Assembly (NCBI RefSeq): GCF_004138135.1
Contig: NZ_RYFD01000014.1
Coordinates: 1-64,000 of the forward strand
Direction of reading: 5' to 3'
DNA: 64,000 nucleotides
Source: Candidatus Oscillochloris fontis
GTDB lineage: Bacteria; Chloroflexota; Chloroflexia; Chloroflexales; Chloroflexaceae
Shown here: one piece after another, positions 7,567 through 15,407 of the stretch
Layout: each line of letters starts with the position of its first letter
How positions within the stretch are numbered: position 1 is the first letter of the stretch
Position numbers and translations under genes: made by a program
Notes under the pieces: model-generated
What the model saw: the letters and a program-made list of their open reading frames with translations, nothing else
The model's database searches: none
What the model was told of the DNA's origin: nothing

Positions 7567-9062
7567 ACATCTATGAAGCCACGATCACCGATCTGGCCAC
7601 CGCGATGGCCAATGGTCACCTCAGCGCCCAGCAGATCGTCACGGCCTACCAAGAGCGGATCGCCCAGCTTGATCAGGGCGCGAACGGCCTCCACGCGGTG
7701 CTGGAACTCAACCCTGAGGCACTAGCGCTGGCGGCCCAATCCGATGTGGAACGGGCATTTGGGCGCGTGCGCGGCCCCCTGCATGGCATCCCCATTCTGC
7801 TCAAGGATAACATCGCCACGACCGATACCATGCAGACCACAGCCGGATCGCTCGCACTGCTCCAGACACGCCCAGCCCATGAGGCGAGTGTCGTTACCCG
7901 CTTACGCCAAGCGGGGGCGATCATCCTCGGCAAGACCAACATGAGCGAGTGGGCCAACTTTCGCTCCACCCGCTCAAGCAGTGGCTGGAGTGCGCGGGGC
8001 GGCCAGACCCGCAACCCCTACCTGCTCGACCGTAGCCCGTGTGGATCTAGCTCTGGCTCGGCAGTGGCCGTGGCGGCCAGCCTGTGTGCGGCGGCCCTCA
8101 GCACCGAAACCGATGGCTCCATCGTCTGCCCGGCCTCCGTCTGTGGGGTTGTGGGACTCAAACCTACCGTTGGCCTCACCAGCCGGGCCGGGGTGATCCC
8201 GATCTCCACCACCCAGGATAGTGTTGGGGTGCATGCCCGCAGTCTCCACGATGCCGCGCTGGTGCTCACGGTCATTGCCGGGGGTGATCCGGCTGATCCA
8301 GCGACTGCCGCATGCCCTGACCGCGATCTAGACTACACCCAGATGCTCGATCCAGACGGGTTGCGCGGGGCACGGATCGGGGTGCTTCGGGGTGGCAAGC
8401 TCTGGGGCTACCATCCCGGTACGGATCGCATTGCGAGCGCAGTGCTGGCCCAAATACAAGCGTGTGGGGCCACACTCATTGATCCGATTGAACTGCCTGC
8501 AAACATCATCGAGGCGGAGCAAGCAGAATTCGATCTGCTGCTCTACGAATTTAAAGCCGGGTTGAATGACTACCTTACCAAGTGCCAGGGGGAACGACCG
8601 CGCAGCCTCGCCGATCTGATCGCCTTCAACCTCGCCCATAGCGATCAAGAGATGCCCTACTTTGGCCAAGAGATCTTCCTCTTAGCCGAAGCTAAAGGTG
8701 ACTTGGCGACACCTGCCTACCACGCAGCCCGTGCGCAGAGCCACGATCAAGCACGCAGCTTCATTGATACAACCATGGCGACCCACGATCTTGATGCACT
8801 CGTGATGCCGGGTGGTTCACCAGCATGGACGATTGACCTTGTGAATGGTGATCACTTTTTGGGTGGAAGTGCTGCGCTCGCTGCCCGTGCAGGCTACCCG
8901 CTGGTGAACATCCCTGCGGGTTACATCCATGGCTTACCAGTGGGCATATCCCTGATGGGCCGGGCGTTCAGTGAACCACATCTGCTGCGCCTTGCCTATG
9001 CCCTCGAACACGCACTACCGCCACGTCGTCCACCAATCTACCTTCCTACATTCCGTCGTTGA
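7563..9062 (+). CDS. Amidase of the amidase-signature family (GatA-like)
   Basis: 499 residues. The Ser-Ser-Lys triad is visible: Lys81 (LLKDN), cis-Ser162 in GSSSGS and nucleophile Ser186 in TDGSI, with the family's usual 24-residue spacing between the serines. It hydrolyses an amide bond in the cytosol. There is no GatB or GatC gene nearby, and it follows an aldehyde dehydrogenase with a four-base overlap. A catabolic amidase is therefore more likely than the tRNA amidotransferase subunit. The substrate is unknown. Confidence 0.88.
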   Translation: MNIYEATITDLATAMANGHLSAQQIVTAYQERIAQLDQGANGLHAVLELNPEALALAAQSDVERAFGRVRGPLHGIPILLKDNIATTDTMQTTAGSLALLQTRPAHEASVVTRLRQAGAIILGKTNMSEWANFRSTRSSSGWSARGGQTRNPYLLDRSPCGSSSGSAVAVAASLCAAALSTETDGSIVCPASVCGVVGLKPTVGLTSRAGVIPISTTQDSVGVHARSLHDAALVLTVIAGGDPADPATAACPDRDLDYTQMLDPDGLRGARIGVLRGGKLWGYHPGTDRIASAVLAQIQACGATLIDPIELPANIIEAEQAEFDLLLYEFKAGLNDYLTKCQGERPRSLADLIAFNLAHSDQEMPYFGQEIFLLAEAKGDLATPAYHAARAQSHDQARSFIDTTMATHDLDALVMPGGSPAWTIDLVNGDHFLGGSAALAARAGYPLVNIPAGYIHGLPVGISLMGRAFSEPHLLRLAYALEHALPPRRPPIYLPTFRR

Positions 9063-9167
9063 TATAAAATTATGTGAACACTGTAACTATTTATATTTCA
9101 TTAAAATAACCTCTAATGTTGCTCGTACAGAGCGCTAAGATTGCCCTAAAAAATCAGATCAAGGGGC

Positions 9168-9196
9168 TTCTCAAATCTAACGCACTGTGCTAAACT
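9168..9196 (+). promoter_or_regulatory. Probable promoter and long leader of the RRM gene
   Basis: TTCTCA, 17 bases, then TAAACT preceded by TG (extended -10). Transcription from here gives a leader of about 230 bases before the ATG at 9434. The stretch 9063-9165 before it is AT-rich and holds no gene. The leader contains imperfect GGCGTGGTTGGCGTG repeats and a 61-codon open frame (9241-9426) with no recognisable domain. Confidence 0.4.
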
Positions 9197-9433
9197 AAAG
9201 ACGTTGAGCAGCGTCACGTCGCCGCGAGAGTTCTCCTTCTATGGTCTCCTCGGCCCGCACGACCTCCGCGCCTGAGGCACAGCACGGGGACGTTGTGAAA
9301 CGACAGCGCCACTCGCCATACGAGGCGTGGCGTGGTTGGCGTGCCAGATTGGCGTGGTTGGTTGTGAAGTATGCAGGGATGTTCCTGCGGACGTGGTGCC
9401 GGGTATGCCTGGCATATGAGGAGTGAGACCGGA

Positions 9434-9733
9434 ATGCAAGTGAAGCTCTTTGTTGGCAATCTCGCCTGGAGTATCGACGATCAGAAGCTCGATAGTGTCT
9501 TCCGTGCCCATGGCAATGTCCAGAGTGCGCGGGTCATCCACGACCGCGATACGGGTCGCTCGCGTGGGTTTGGCTTTGTCGAGATGGATGTCCCAGATGT
9601 CAGCACGGTCATTCGAGCCACTGATGGCTTGGAAGTGGATGGCCGCCCGATTCGGGTGAACGAGGCGGAAGATAAGGGCGGCCCGCGTGGCCCGCGCCGT
9701 GACCGCGATGAGGGTTACAGCCGGCGCTACTAA
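9434..9733 (+). CDS. RNA-binding protein with one RRM domain
   Basis: 99 residues from the ATG at 9434, preceded by GAGGAG and by the leader. RNP2 is LFVGNL (residues 5-10) and RNP1 is RGFGFVEM (about residues 42-49), followed by a short Gly/Arg/Asp-rich tail (GGPRGPRRDRDEGYSRRY). This is the layout of the small RRM proteins of cyanobacteria and Chloroflexota, which bind single-stranded RNA and are often cold-induced. The unusually long leader fits post-transcriptional control, but that is inference. A strong terminator follows at 9789. Confidence 0.9.
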   Translation: MQVKLFVGNLAWSIDDQKLDSVFRAHGNVQSARVIHDRDTGRSRGFGFVEMDVPDVSTVIRATDGLEVDGRPIRVNEAEDKGGPRGPRRDRDEGYSRRY

Positions 9734-9788
9734 ACTGCCCGAATTGAGCTGGGTTGGCGCCTCGGCCAACTCCTGATGGTATACTACG

Positions 9789-9819
9789 AACCCTCTGCTC
9801 TTGTGAGCAGAGGGTTTTT
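9789..9819 (+). terminator. Rho-independent terminator after the RRM gene
   Basis: A 12-bp stem (9789-9800 with 9805-9816; arm AACCCTCTGCTC, loop TTGT) runs directly into TTTTT. Confidence 0.9.
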
Positions 9820-9832
9820 GGGTTAGGGTATG

Positions 9833-9908
9833 GGCAAAATCCTTGGGGCTGCGCCCCAAACCTCCATTTTTGTTATTTTTTGGCGGTTCGCCGCCAAAAA
9901 ATAACAAA
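9833..9908. repeat. Covarying hairpin repeat (family B), copy 5
   Basis: TTGGGGCTGCGCCCCAA followed by an 18-bp stem (9869-9886 with 9891-9908; arm GTTATTTTTTGGCGG, loop TTCG). It ends 14 bases before the ribosome site of the exchanger gene, so it would lie in that gene's leader. Confidence 0.8.
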
Positions 9909-9935
9909 TAAAGAACAATACCAGGAGTGAATCGC

Positions 9936-11006
9936 ATGACTGTTATGCTCTTTATTGTGGGAATTGTCCTCCTCATCTTTGGTGCCGATCTGTTGGTGCG
10001 CGGAGCCTCCCAACTGGCGGCGGGGTTTGGGGTTTCGGCGCTGCTGATCGGGTTGACAGTGGTGGCGATGGGCACAAGTGCGCCGGAGTTGGCGGTCAGT
10101 CTTCAGGCCGCGCTGATCGGCGAGGGGGCGATCACGCTGGGTAATGTGGTCGGGAGTAATATTGCCAATGTCCTGCTCATCCTGGGTATCGCTTCACTCT
10201 TTGGTAGTCTGCCGGTGGCCAAGCAGTTGCTCACCCGCGATGTGCCGGTGATGCTGGCAGCATCAATCTTGACGCTGCTCCTCGCGCTGGATGGCCGATT
10301 GAGCCAGATTGATGGGTTCTTGATGCTGCTGGGGTTGGCCGGGTATATGATCTTCACCATCCGTGGGGCGATGGTTGAAAGTACGAGGAGTGCAGAACCT
10401 CGGCCTCCGATCACGTTGCTGATCCTGCTGCGCAACCTGGGTCTGGTGATCGGTGGCTTGGCGCTGCTGATCATCGGCGCGAATTGGTTGGTGGATGGGG
10501 CCAAGATCTTTGCCGCGACCCTGGGGGTGAGCGAATTGATCATCGGCTTAACGATTGTTGCCGTGGGTACGTCCCTCCCCGAAATTGCCACCTCGGTTAT
10601 CGCGGGCCTGCGCGGTGAACGCGATATTGCGGTCGGGAATGTGGTGGGCAGTAATACGCTCAATCTCCTTCTGGTGCTGGGGCTGACCATGGTGCTCAGC
10701 CCGATGGCGTTGGAGGTGCCGAGCTCTGCGTTGCGCCTCGATCTGCCGGTGATGGTGGGTGTGGCGCTACTCTGTCTGCCGGTCTTCTTTACCCGCTATC
10801 TGGTCTCGCGGCGCGAAGGGTTGATGTTGCTGGGCCTCTATGTCGCCTACACGCTCTACCTGATCCTGGGGGCGGCGGGAAGTGCGCTGGTTGGCCCGTA
10901 TGGGTTGTTCATGCTGCTGGTGGTTATCCCGCTGGTGGTAGCGCTGCTGGTGGTACGGACGTTGCATTTTCTCGCGACCGAGCGGCGGCGCACGGTGGCG
11001 AAGTAG
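9936..11006 (+). CDS. Cation/calcium exchanger of the CaCA family (YrbG-like)
   Basis: 356 residues; the ATG at 9936 has AGGAG at 9923-9927. There are about 10 membrane segments in two homologous halves, each with the alpha-repeat signature: GTSAPELAVS in the first and GTSLPEIATS in the second, the acidic residues being the ion ligands. It exchanges Na+ or H+ for Ca2+ or a related cation across the inner membrane. The stop codon TAG is the first part of a TAGGCGCGAAGCATCGCCTA palindrome. It appears to be a single-gene unit. Confidence 0.9.
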   Translation: MTVMLFIVGIVLLIFGADLLVRGASQLAAGFGVSALLIGLTVVAMGTSAPELAVSLQAALIGEGAITLGNVVGSNIANVLLILGIASLFGSLPVAKQLLTRDVPVMLAASILTLLLALDGRLSQIDGFLMLLGLAGYMIFTIRGAMVESTRSAEPRPPITLLILLRNLGLVIGGLALLIIGANWLVDGAKIFAATLGVSELIIGLTIVAVGTSLPEIATSVIAGLRGERDIAVGNVVGSNTLNLLLVLGLTMVLSPMALEVPSSALRLDLPVMVGVALLCLPVFFTRYLVSRREGLMLLGLYVAYTLYLILGAAGSALVGPYGLFMLLVVIPLVVALLVVRTLHFLATERRRTVAK

Positions 11007-11120
11007 GCGCGAAGCATCGCCTAGCTTTCAGATTGACGCCAAGGCGCAAAGACGCAAAGGTTGTGATAGGCGTCTATGCCTAAAGACTTTGCGCCTTGGC
11101 ATCTTTGCGTCAAAACATGG
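11004..11120. repeat. Family C palindrome followed by an ACGCAAAG core hairpin
   Basis: TAGGCGCGAAGCATCGCCTA is followed at 11034-11117 by a long imperfect inverted repeat (TTGACGCCAAGGCGCAAAG pairing with CTTTGCGCCTTGGCATCTT). The latter is the core of the MITE-like family described below, but without the GTAACTRTTCACACTT ends. Confidence 0.75.
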
Positions 11121-11150
11121 ATGCTAGAGGAAGTGTAAGGATATCCTTTT

Positions 11151-12275
11151 ATGAAACTTGAGACAATGGCGATCCACATGGGGCAGACACCCGACCCCAC
11201 AACCGGGGCGGTGATTCCGCCGATCCACCTCTCGACCACCTTTGAACGTGCCGAGGATGGTTCCTTTCCGCAAGGTTATATCTATACCCGCTTGGGCAAC
11301 CCCAACCGCACGATGCTAGAGGAGTGTCTCGCAGCGCTTGAGGGTGGCGCGGAGTGTGCCGCCTTTAGCTCCGGCCAAGCGGCGGCGATGAGTGTCTTTC
11401 AGACCTTGCGCCCCGGCGATCATGTGGTGGCTCCCGATGATGCGTACCACGGGGTGACGCGGCTGTTGCGTGAGTTGATGACCACCTGGGGCGTGGAGTA
11501 TACCTTGGTGGATATGAATGATCCGGCCAATGTGCAGGCGGCGCTGCGCCCGAATACGCGGCTAGTCTGGATGGAGACGCCCTCCAACCCATTGTTGAAG
11601 GTGGCGGATATTGCCGCTGTTGCGGCAATCGCGCACGCGGCGGGCGCGCTGTGTGCGGTGGATAACACCTGGGCCACGCCGATCTTGCAGCGCCCGTTGG
11701 ATTTGGGGGCAGATCTGGTCATCCACGCCACCACCAAGTATCTCGGTGGGCATAGTGATGTCTTGGGCGGCGCGGTGATCGGGCGCGAGGTGGGGCCAGT
11801 CTGGGAGCGGCTACGCTTTCTCCAGGCCAACGGCGGGGCGGTGCCGTCGCCCTTTGATTGTTGGCTCATCCTGCGCGGGGTACGCACGCTCGCCTACCGT
11901 ATGCGCGCCCACTGCGCCCACGCCAGCCAGATCGCCGGTTTTCTGGCCCAGCACCCCCAGATCGAGGCGGTCCACTACCCCGGCCTGCCCGATCACCCCG
12001 GCCATGGCGTGGCGGCGCGCCAGATGCGCGATTTTGGCGGGATGCTCTCGATCCAGGTGCGTGGTGGCGAGGCGGCGGCGATGCGGGTGGCAGCGCGAGT
12101 GAAGATCTTTACCCGTGCTACCAGCCTGGGTGGGGCGGAGAGCTTGATCGAACATCGCGCTTCGGTAGAGGGGCCACACAGCACCACCCCGGCTAATCTG
12201 CTGCGCCTCGCGGTGGGGCTTGAACACCCCGATGATCTGCTGGCGGATCTGGAGCAGGCGTTGGTCTTTGATTGA
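11151..12275 (+). CDS. Trans-sulfuration PLP enzyme (cystathionine gamma-synthase/lyase family)
   Basis: 374 residues. PLP-binding Lys196 sits in ATTKYLGGHSDV, with Asp171 (VDNTW) stacking on the cofactor and Tyr46/Arg48 in YTRLGNPN. The family makes or cleaves cystathionine and related sulfur amino acids (MetB, MetC, MGL, CSE). The C-terminal SLGGAESLIEHRAS is typical of the gamma-synthase/gamma-lyase group, but the exact reaction cannot be fixed from sequence. The stop codon TGA lies in the first bases of a TGACGCAAAGACGCC repeat, so the C-terminus may have been set by that repeat. Confidence 0.88.
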   Translation: MKLETMAIHMGQTPDPTTGAVIPPIHLSTTFERAEDGSFPQGYIYTRLGNPNRTMLEECLAALEGGAECAAFSSGQAAAMSVFQTLRPGDHVVAPDDAYHGVTRLLRELMTTWGVEYTLVDMNDPANVQAALRPNTRLVWMETPSNPLLKVADIAAVAAIAHAAGALCAVDNTWATPILQRPLDLGADLVIHATTKYLGGHSDVLGGAVIGREVGPVWERLRFLQANGGAVPSPFDCWLILRGVRTLAYRMRAHCAHASQIAGFLAQHPQIEAVHYPGLPDHPGHGVAARQMRDFGGMLSIQVRGGEAAAMRVAARVKIFTRATSLGGAESLIEHRASVEGPHSTTPANLLRLAVGLEHPDDLLADLEQALVFD

Positions 12276-12500
12276 CGCAAAGACGCCAAGGCGCAAAGTC
12301 TTCAATAAAAGACCCTATCAAAATCTTGGCGTCTTGGTAAGAGTTCACACTTCTCCTTGCTTCCAGGTTTTGACGCAAAGACGCAGAGGCGCAAAGTCTG
12401 CAATACAACCTTTGCGTCCTTGCGCCTTTGCGTCAATACGAGATTTCTTTTACCCCAAGTGTGAACCCTTACCCGTCTTGGCGTCTTTGCGTCAAAATCG
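12273..12500. repeat. Nested repeat: MITE-like copy inside an ACGCAAAG hairpin
   Basis: The outer hairpin arms are TGACGCAAAGACGCCAAGG at 12273 and GTCTTGGCGTCTTTGCGTCA ending near 12494. Inside is a 136-bp element (12337-12472) bounded by GTAAGAGTTCACACTT and AAGTGTGAACCCTTAC. Its flanks are GCGTCTTG and CCGTCTTG (7 of 8 identical). This is what an 8-bp target duplication of an older insertion looks like. Confidence 0.85.
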
Positions 12501-12528
12501 GGGTCTCGGATCTGTATGAACAGCGTTG

Positions 12529-14604
12529 CTACCGGCGTAGCATGATGATCGTCACCCCATCAACCTGATACACCACCTCAAAGCCCGGATGCCCCACAAA
12601 GATCTCCGGCTTCAATGTGCCCGCCTGTGGCCCAAAGTAGAGGTGGGTGATGCCCTCACGGGCGATCAGATCGAAGAGCGCGGCTTCTTGACCGGGGGTG
12701 AAGGCGGCGATCTGCTGCTCAACCGCCTGGACATGGGCCACATAGGCGGGATCACCATACATGTAGAGCACCGGCGGGGTGCTGGTCTGGCGCCCGGTGA
12801 GCGGCAGAATCCACCATCCCCCATCCACCCCGCGCTGTGCGCCGGGCAGCCAGCCACTATGGTTGATCAGAAAGACGGCCTCTGGTGGCGTGTTGACTTC
12901 GACCCATGTCAGCGCGGCGCGGTCGGCGGGGGTGGCCAAAATCGTCACCTGGTTGATCACGCTGCGCTGGGCCAGCCCGCCCCACAAGCCGAGGCCCAGC
13001 AGCAGGGCGCTCGCACCCAACGCGAGGATGCGCGGCCAGCGGATACGCAGGATGAGCGAATCCCAAAAGAGCGCCGTGCCACCACCGATCAGCACCGCAA
13101 TCGGCACAAAGAGACTGATGATCACCACATCGTTGGTGATCAGCCAGAGATAGGGCAGCGCCACCAGCCACGGATTGATCAGCAATAGACCCAATCCGAT
13201 GATGCCAGTCGGCACGTTGTGCCCACGTAGTGACCAGAGCAGCAGCGCCAAGCCCAGCGCTGGAGCGAGGTAGGTGAGTAGCCAGGGGTTACTGAGGATG
13301 AGCAGCAACCCCGTCCAGAGCAGCATCACGAGGGCGGCATGCTTGCGCTGCCACAGCCCAATCAACGCGCCCAGTAGCGCCATGCCCACCAGCCACTCAT
13401 TCTGCCCCGACCAAAGCAGTCCACTACTGAAGGCATTGTAGTTGCCACCACCGGCCAGCCCGTTAGTAGCCAGCGCAGGCATCAGGGTGCGGCGGGCCAA
13501 GAGCCAGAGCCAGGGCGCGGTGAGGAGCAGCACGGCGATGCCACTGAACGCCATGGCCAAGCCACGTTGGCGGATCTGGGGCCAACGCGCCACGACAGCC
13601 CAGAGCGCCGCCTGCACCGCCAAGAGCGCCAGAGCAAAGATCAGCACCCGGAAGTGGACGAGGCTCAACCCGGCAAGCTGGAGCGCGATAAACGCCCAAT
13701 GGCTCGGTCGCCCGACCCGCAGCGCCTCACCCCAGGTGATCGCCAAACCGGGGAGCAACACCAATCCACACAGTTGAGTATAGCGCCCCCAAGAGACATA
13801 GTAGGCCGGCATGATCGAGAGCAAGCCCACCACCAGCAGCGCCCCCAGCGCCGCAACCGGGCGACGCCAGAGGTACTGAGCCAATCCGGCCACCACCAGG
13901 CCACACAGCACGTTGAGCATCTGCCCAGGCACGAGCATCAGCGTCACCAGATCCAGCCCACTCAGCCGCATCAGGGTCGCCATGAGCACGTGGTAGCCCC
14001 AGTGGTAGGGCAGATCATCCACGGGCAAGTAGGGGCGTAAGGTAAAGGGCGCAGCCCCCTGTTCTGCGGCGACACGGATCATCAGCGCGTGATGCACCGA
14101 GTCAACCCAGGCGGGCAGGGCGAGATCTTTGATCTGCTCCATACGCACCCAGAGGGTGAGGAGAAGCAAACCAGTAGAGACGGCCCGGTGGGCCGTCTCA
14201 CGCGCCTCCCCGTGGGCCGTCGCTTGCCCTTCCCAACCAAGATCGCGCCATGCAGCGGCAGCGCTACCCAGCGCAAGCAGGATGGCCAGCAGCCACAGCA
14301 CGGGATCGCCAAGGCGCAAACCCAGGCTGGTGATCCAGAGATAGAGCAGTGGCCACAGGCTCAGACTCAGCCCGATCCAGATCGTCAGGCGCGGCAGCCC
14401 AAGCAGATCGCGGGTCGCACTATGGCGCTCGATCAGATAGCCGGGAGCCAGGAGCAGCAGCGGGAGTCCCAGCAACATACGCCCCAGCGGCCCCATGAGG
14501 CCGAGCACCCCGGCACAAATCAAACCCGCCAGCAGCGCCCGCCTGCCTGCGGTGAGGGTGGTCGTGTTATAACTCTTCATGATCGGGGTAAACGGGTTGT
14601 TCAT
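12529..14604 (-). CDS. Large polytopic membrane protein, paralogue of the 53.2-55.2 kb gene
   Basis: About 691 residues with 14 or more hydrophobic segments and a C-terminal soluble domain of about 150 residues. Conserved patches WVDSVHH, LPYHWGYH and YYVSWGRYTQL also occur, in the same order, in the membrane protein at 53178-55208. That gene belongs to the polysaccharide operon, so both are probably membrane glycosyltransferase-like (GT-C type) or related proteins; substrate unknown. The start is uncertain: ATGs at 14604 and 14580 are both possible, and no ribosome site is clear because a repeat lies directly upstream. A GAGACGGCCC/GGGCCGTCTC palindrome lies inside the coding region near 14180-14202. 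Confidence 0.72.
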   Translation of the reverse strand: MNNPFTPIMKSYNTTTLTAGRRALLAGLICAGVLGLMGPLGRMLLGLPLLLLAPGYLIERHSATRDLLGLPRLTIWIGLSLSLWPLLYLWITSLGLRLGDPVLWLLAILLALGSAAAAWRDLGWEGQATAHGEARETAHRAVSTGLLLLTLWVRMEQIKDLALPAWVDSVHHALMIRVAAEQGAAPFTLRPYLPVDDLPYHWGYHVLMATLMRLSGLDLVTLMLVPGQMLNVLCGLVVAGLAQYLWRRPVAALGALLVVGLLSIMPAYYVSWGRYTQLCGLVLLPGLAITWGEALRVGRPSHWAFIALQLAGLSLVHFRVLIFALALLAVQAALWAVVARWPQIRQRGLAMAFSGIAVLLLTAPWLWLLARRTLMPALATNGLAGGGNYNAFSSGLLWSGQNEWLVGMALLGALIGLWQRKHAALVMLLWTGLLLILSNPWLLTYLAPALGLALLLWSLRGHNVPTGIIGLGLLLINPWLVALPYLWLITNDVVIISLFVPIAVLIGGGTALFWDSLILRIRWPRILALGASALLLGLGLWGGLAQRSVINQVTILATPADRAALTWVEVNTPPEAVFLINHSGWLPGAQRGVDGGWWILPLTGRQTSTPPVLYMYGDPAYVAHVQAVEQQIAAFTPGQEAALFDLIAREGITHLYFGPQAGTLKPEIFVGHPGFEVVYQVDGVTIIMLRR

Positions 14605-14606
14605 GT

Positions 14607-14680
14607 TGGGGCGATGCATCGCCCACCAACCTTGGTCGGGTTCCCCTGCTCCATGGCGGGCGATGCTTCGCCCCTACTTA
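14607..14680. repeat. Family C repeat, single unit
   Basis: GGGGCGATGCATCGCCC, a spacer and GGCGATGCTTCGCCCCTAC make one unit. It is nearly identical to the units of the tandem array at 63.1-63.75 kb, including the shared spacer words CCAACCTTG and GGTTCCCCTGC. Confidence 0.85.
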
Positions 14681-15145
14681 CCCCAAGGCCGCCAGCGCCT
14701 GGGCAACACTCTCAGCCGGTTTGACCTTGATCGCGGCAGCGATGATCACACCGTTCGCATCAATCACGAAGTGCGAGCGCTCAATGCCCATATACTTCTT
14801 ACCATACATACTCTTCTCAACCCACAGCCCATACAATTCAGCTACGGCATGGTCGGCATCCACCAGCAGCGTAAAGGGCAGATGATGCTTGGTCTTGAAC
14901 TTGAGGTGCGACTTGACCCCATCGGGGCTAACTCCCAGCACCACGGCATGCTGCTCCTCAATCTGCGGATAGGCGTCGCGAAATCCACACGCCTGGGTGG
15001 TACAACCAGAGGTATCGTCCTTGGGGTAGAAATAGAGGATCACCTTCTGTCCACGCAAACTAGAGAGCCTGATCGGTGTGCCGTTATCGCTGATGAGTTC
15101 AAAATCGGGAGCCAACATGCCAACTGTAATCCGAGGTTCGGACAT
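14678..15145 (-). CDS. bcp: Thioredoxin-dependent peroxiredoxin, Bcp/PrxQ type
   Basis: 155 residues, the normal family length. Peroxidatic Cys48 and resolving Cys53 lie in SGCTTQACGFRD, with the YFYPKDDT stretch before them and the catalytic Arg near residue 123 (GIERSHFVID). It reduces hydrogen peroxide and organic peroxides in the cytosol using thioredoxin. The stop is directly followed by a family C repeat. It is a single-gene unit, with AAGGAGC before the ATG. Confidence 0.95.
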   Translation of the reverse strand: MSEPRITVGMLAPDFELISDNGTPIRLSSLRGQKVILYFYPKDDTSGCTTQACGFRDAYPQIEEQHAVVLGVSPDGVKSHLKFKTKHHLPFTLLVDADHAVAELYGLWVEKSMYGKKYMGIERSHFVIDANGVIIAAAIKVKPAESVAQALAALG

Positions 15146-15407
15146 GGGGATGCTCCTTGTAAAATGACAACCTGTGCGCTTGATTCTACACGAACATGGA
15201 GGCGGCTGGGATGGAACTTCCTAGCGTCACCTTAAACGCTAAGATGAGACAACGCATCCCTCTCCCATCCTGGCGGCGAGTATGCGATAATGCTCTACGC
15301 AAATGGGAACCATGCCTACGTTCACACATATACCCTTTATGGAAGGGCGTTTGCGCATCCCCACCGGATGCCAGTATGTTGGGTGCCCGTGAAAGGATGA
15401 CGGTTCG
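15146..15407. other. Intergenic region between bcp and the MBL-cNMP gene
   Basis: 262 bases between divergent genes, with no ORF I would call. A possible -10 (GATAAT, 15286-15291) lies about 120 bases before the ATG at 15408; the matching -35 is weak. AAAGGATGACGG precedes the start. No repeats were seen. Confidence 0.4.

Noticed and set aside
9241-9426. 61-codon ORF in the RRM leader as a gene
   Set aside because: No ribosome site, no domain, and Arg/Trp-rich composition; kept only as a leader observation.
14177-14210. Insertion of a repeat in the large membrane protein gene
   Set aside because: The GAGACGGCCC palindrome keeps the reading frame and has no flanking duplication, so an insertion is not supported.
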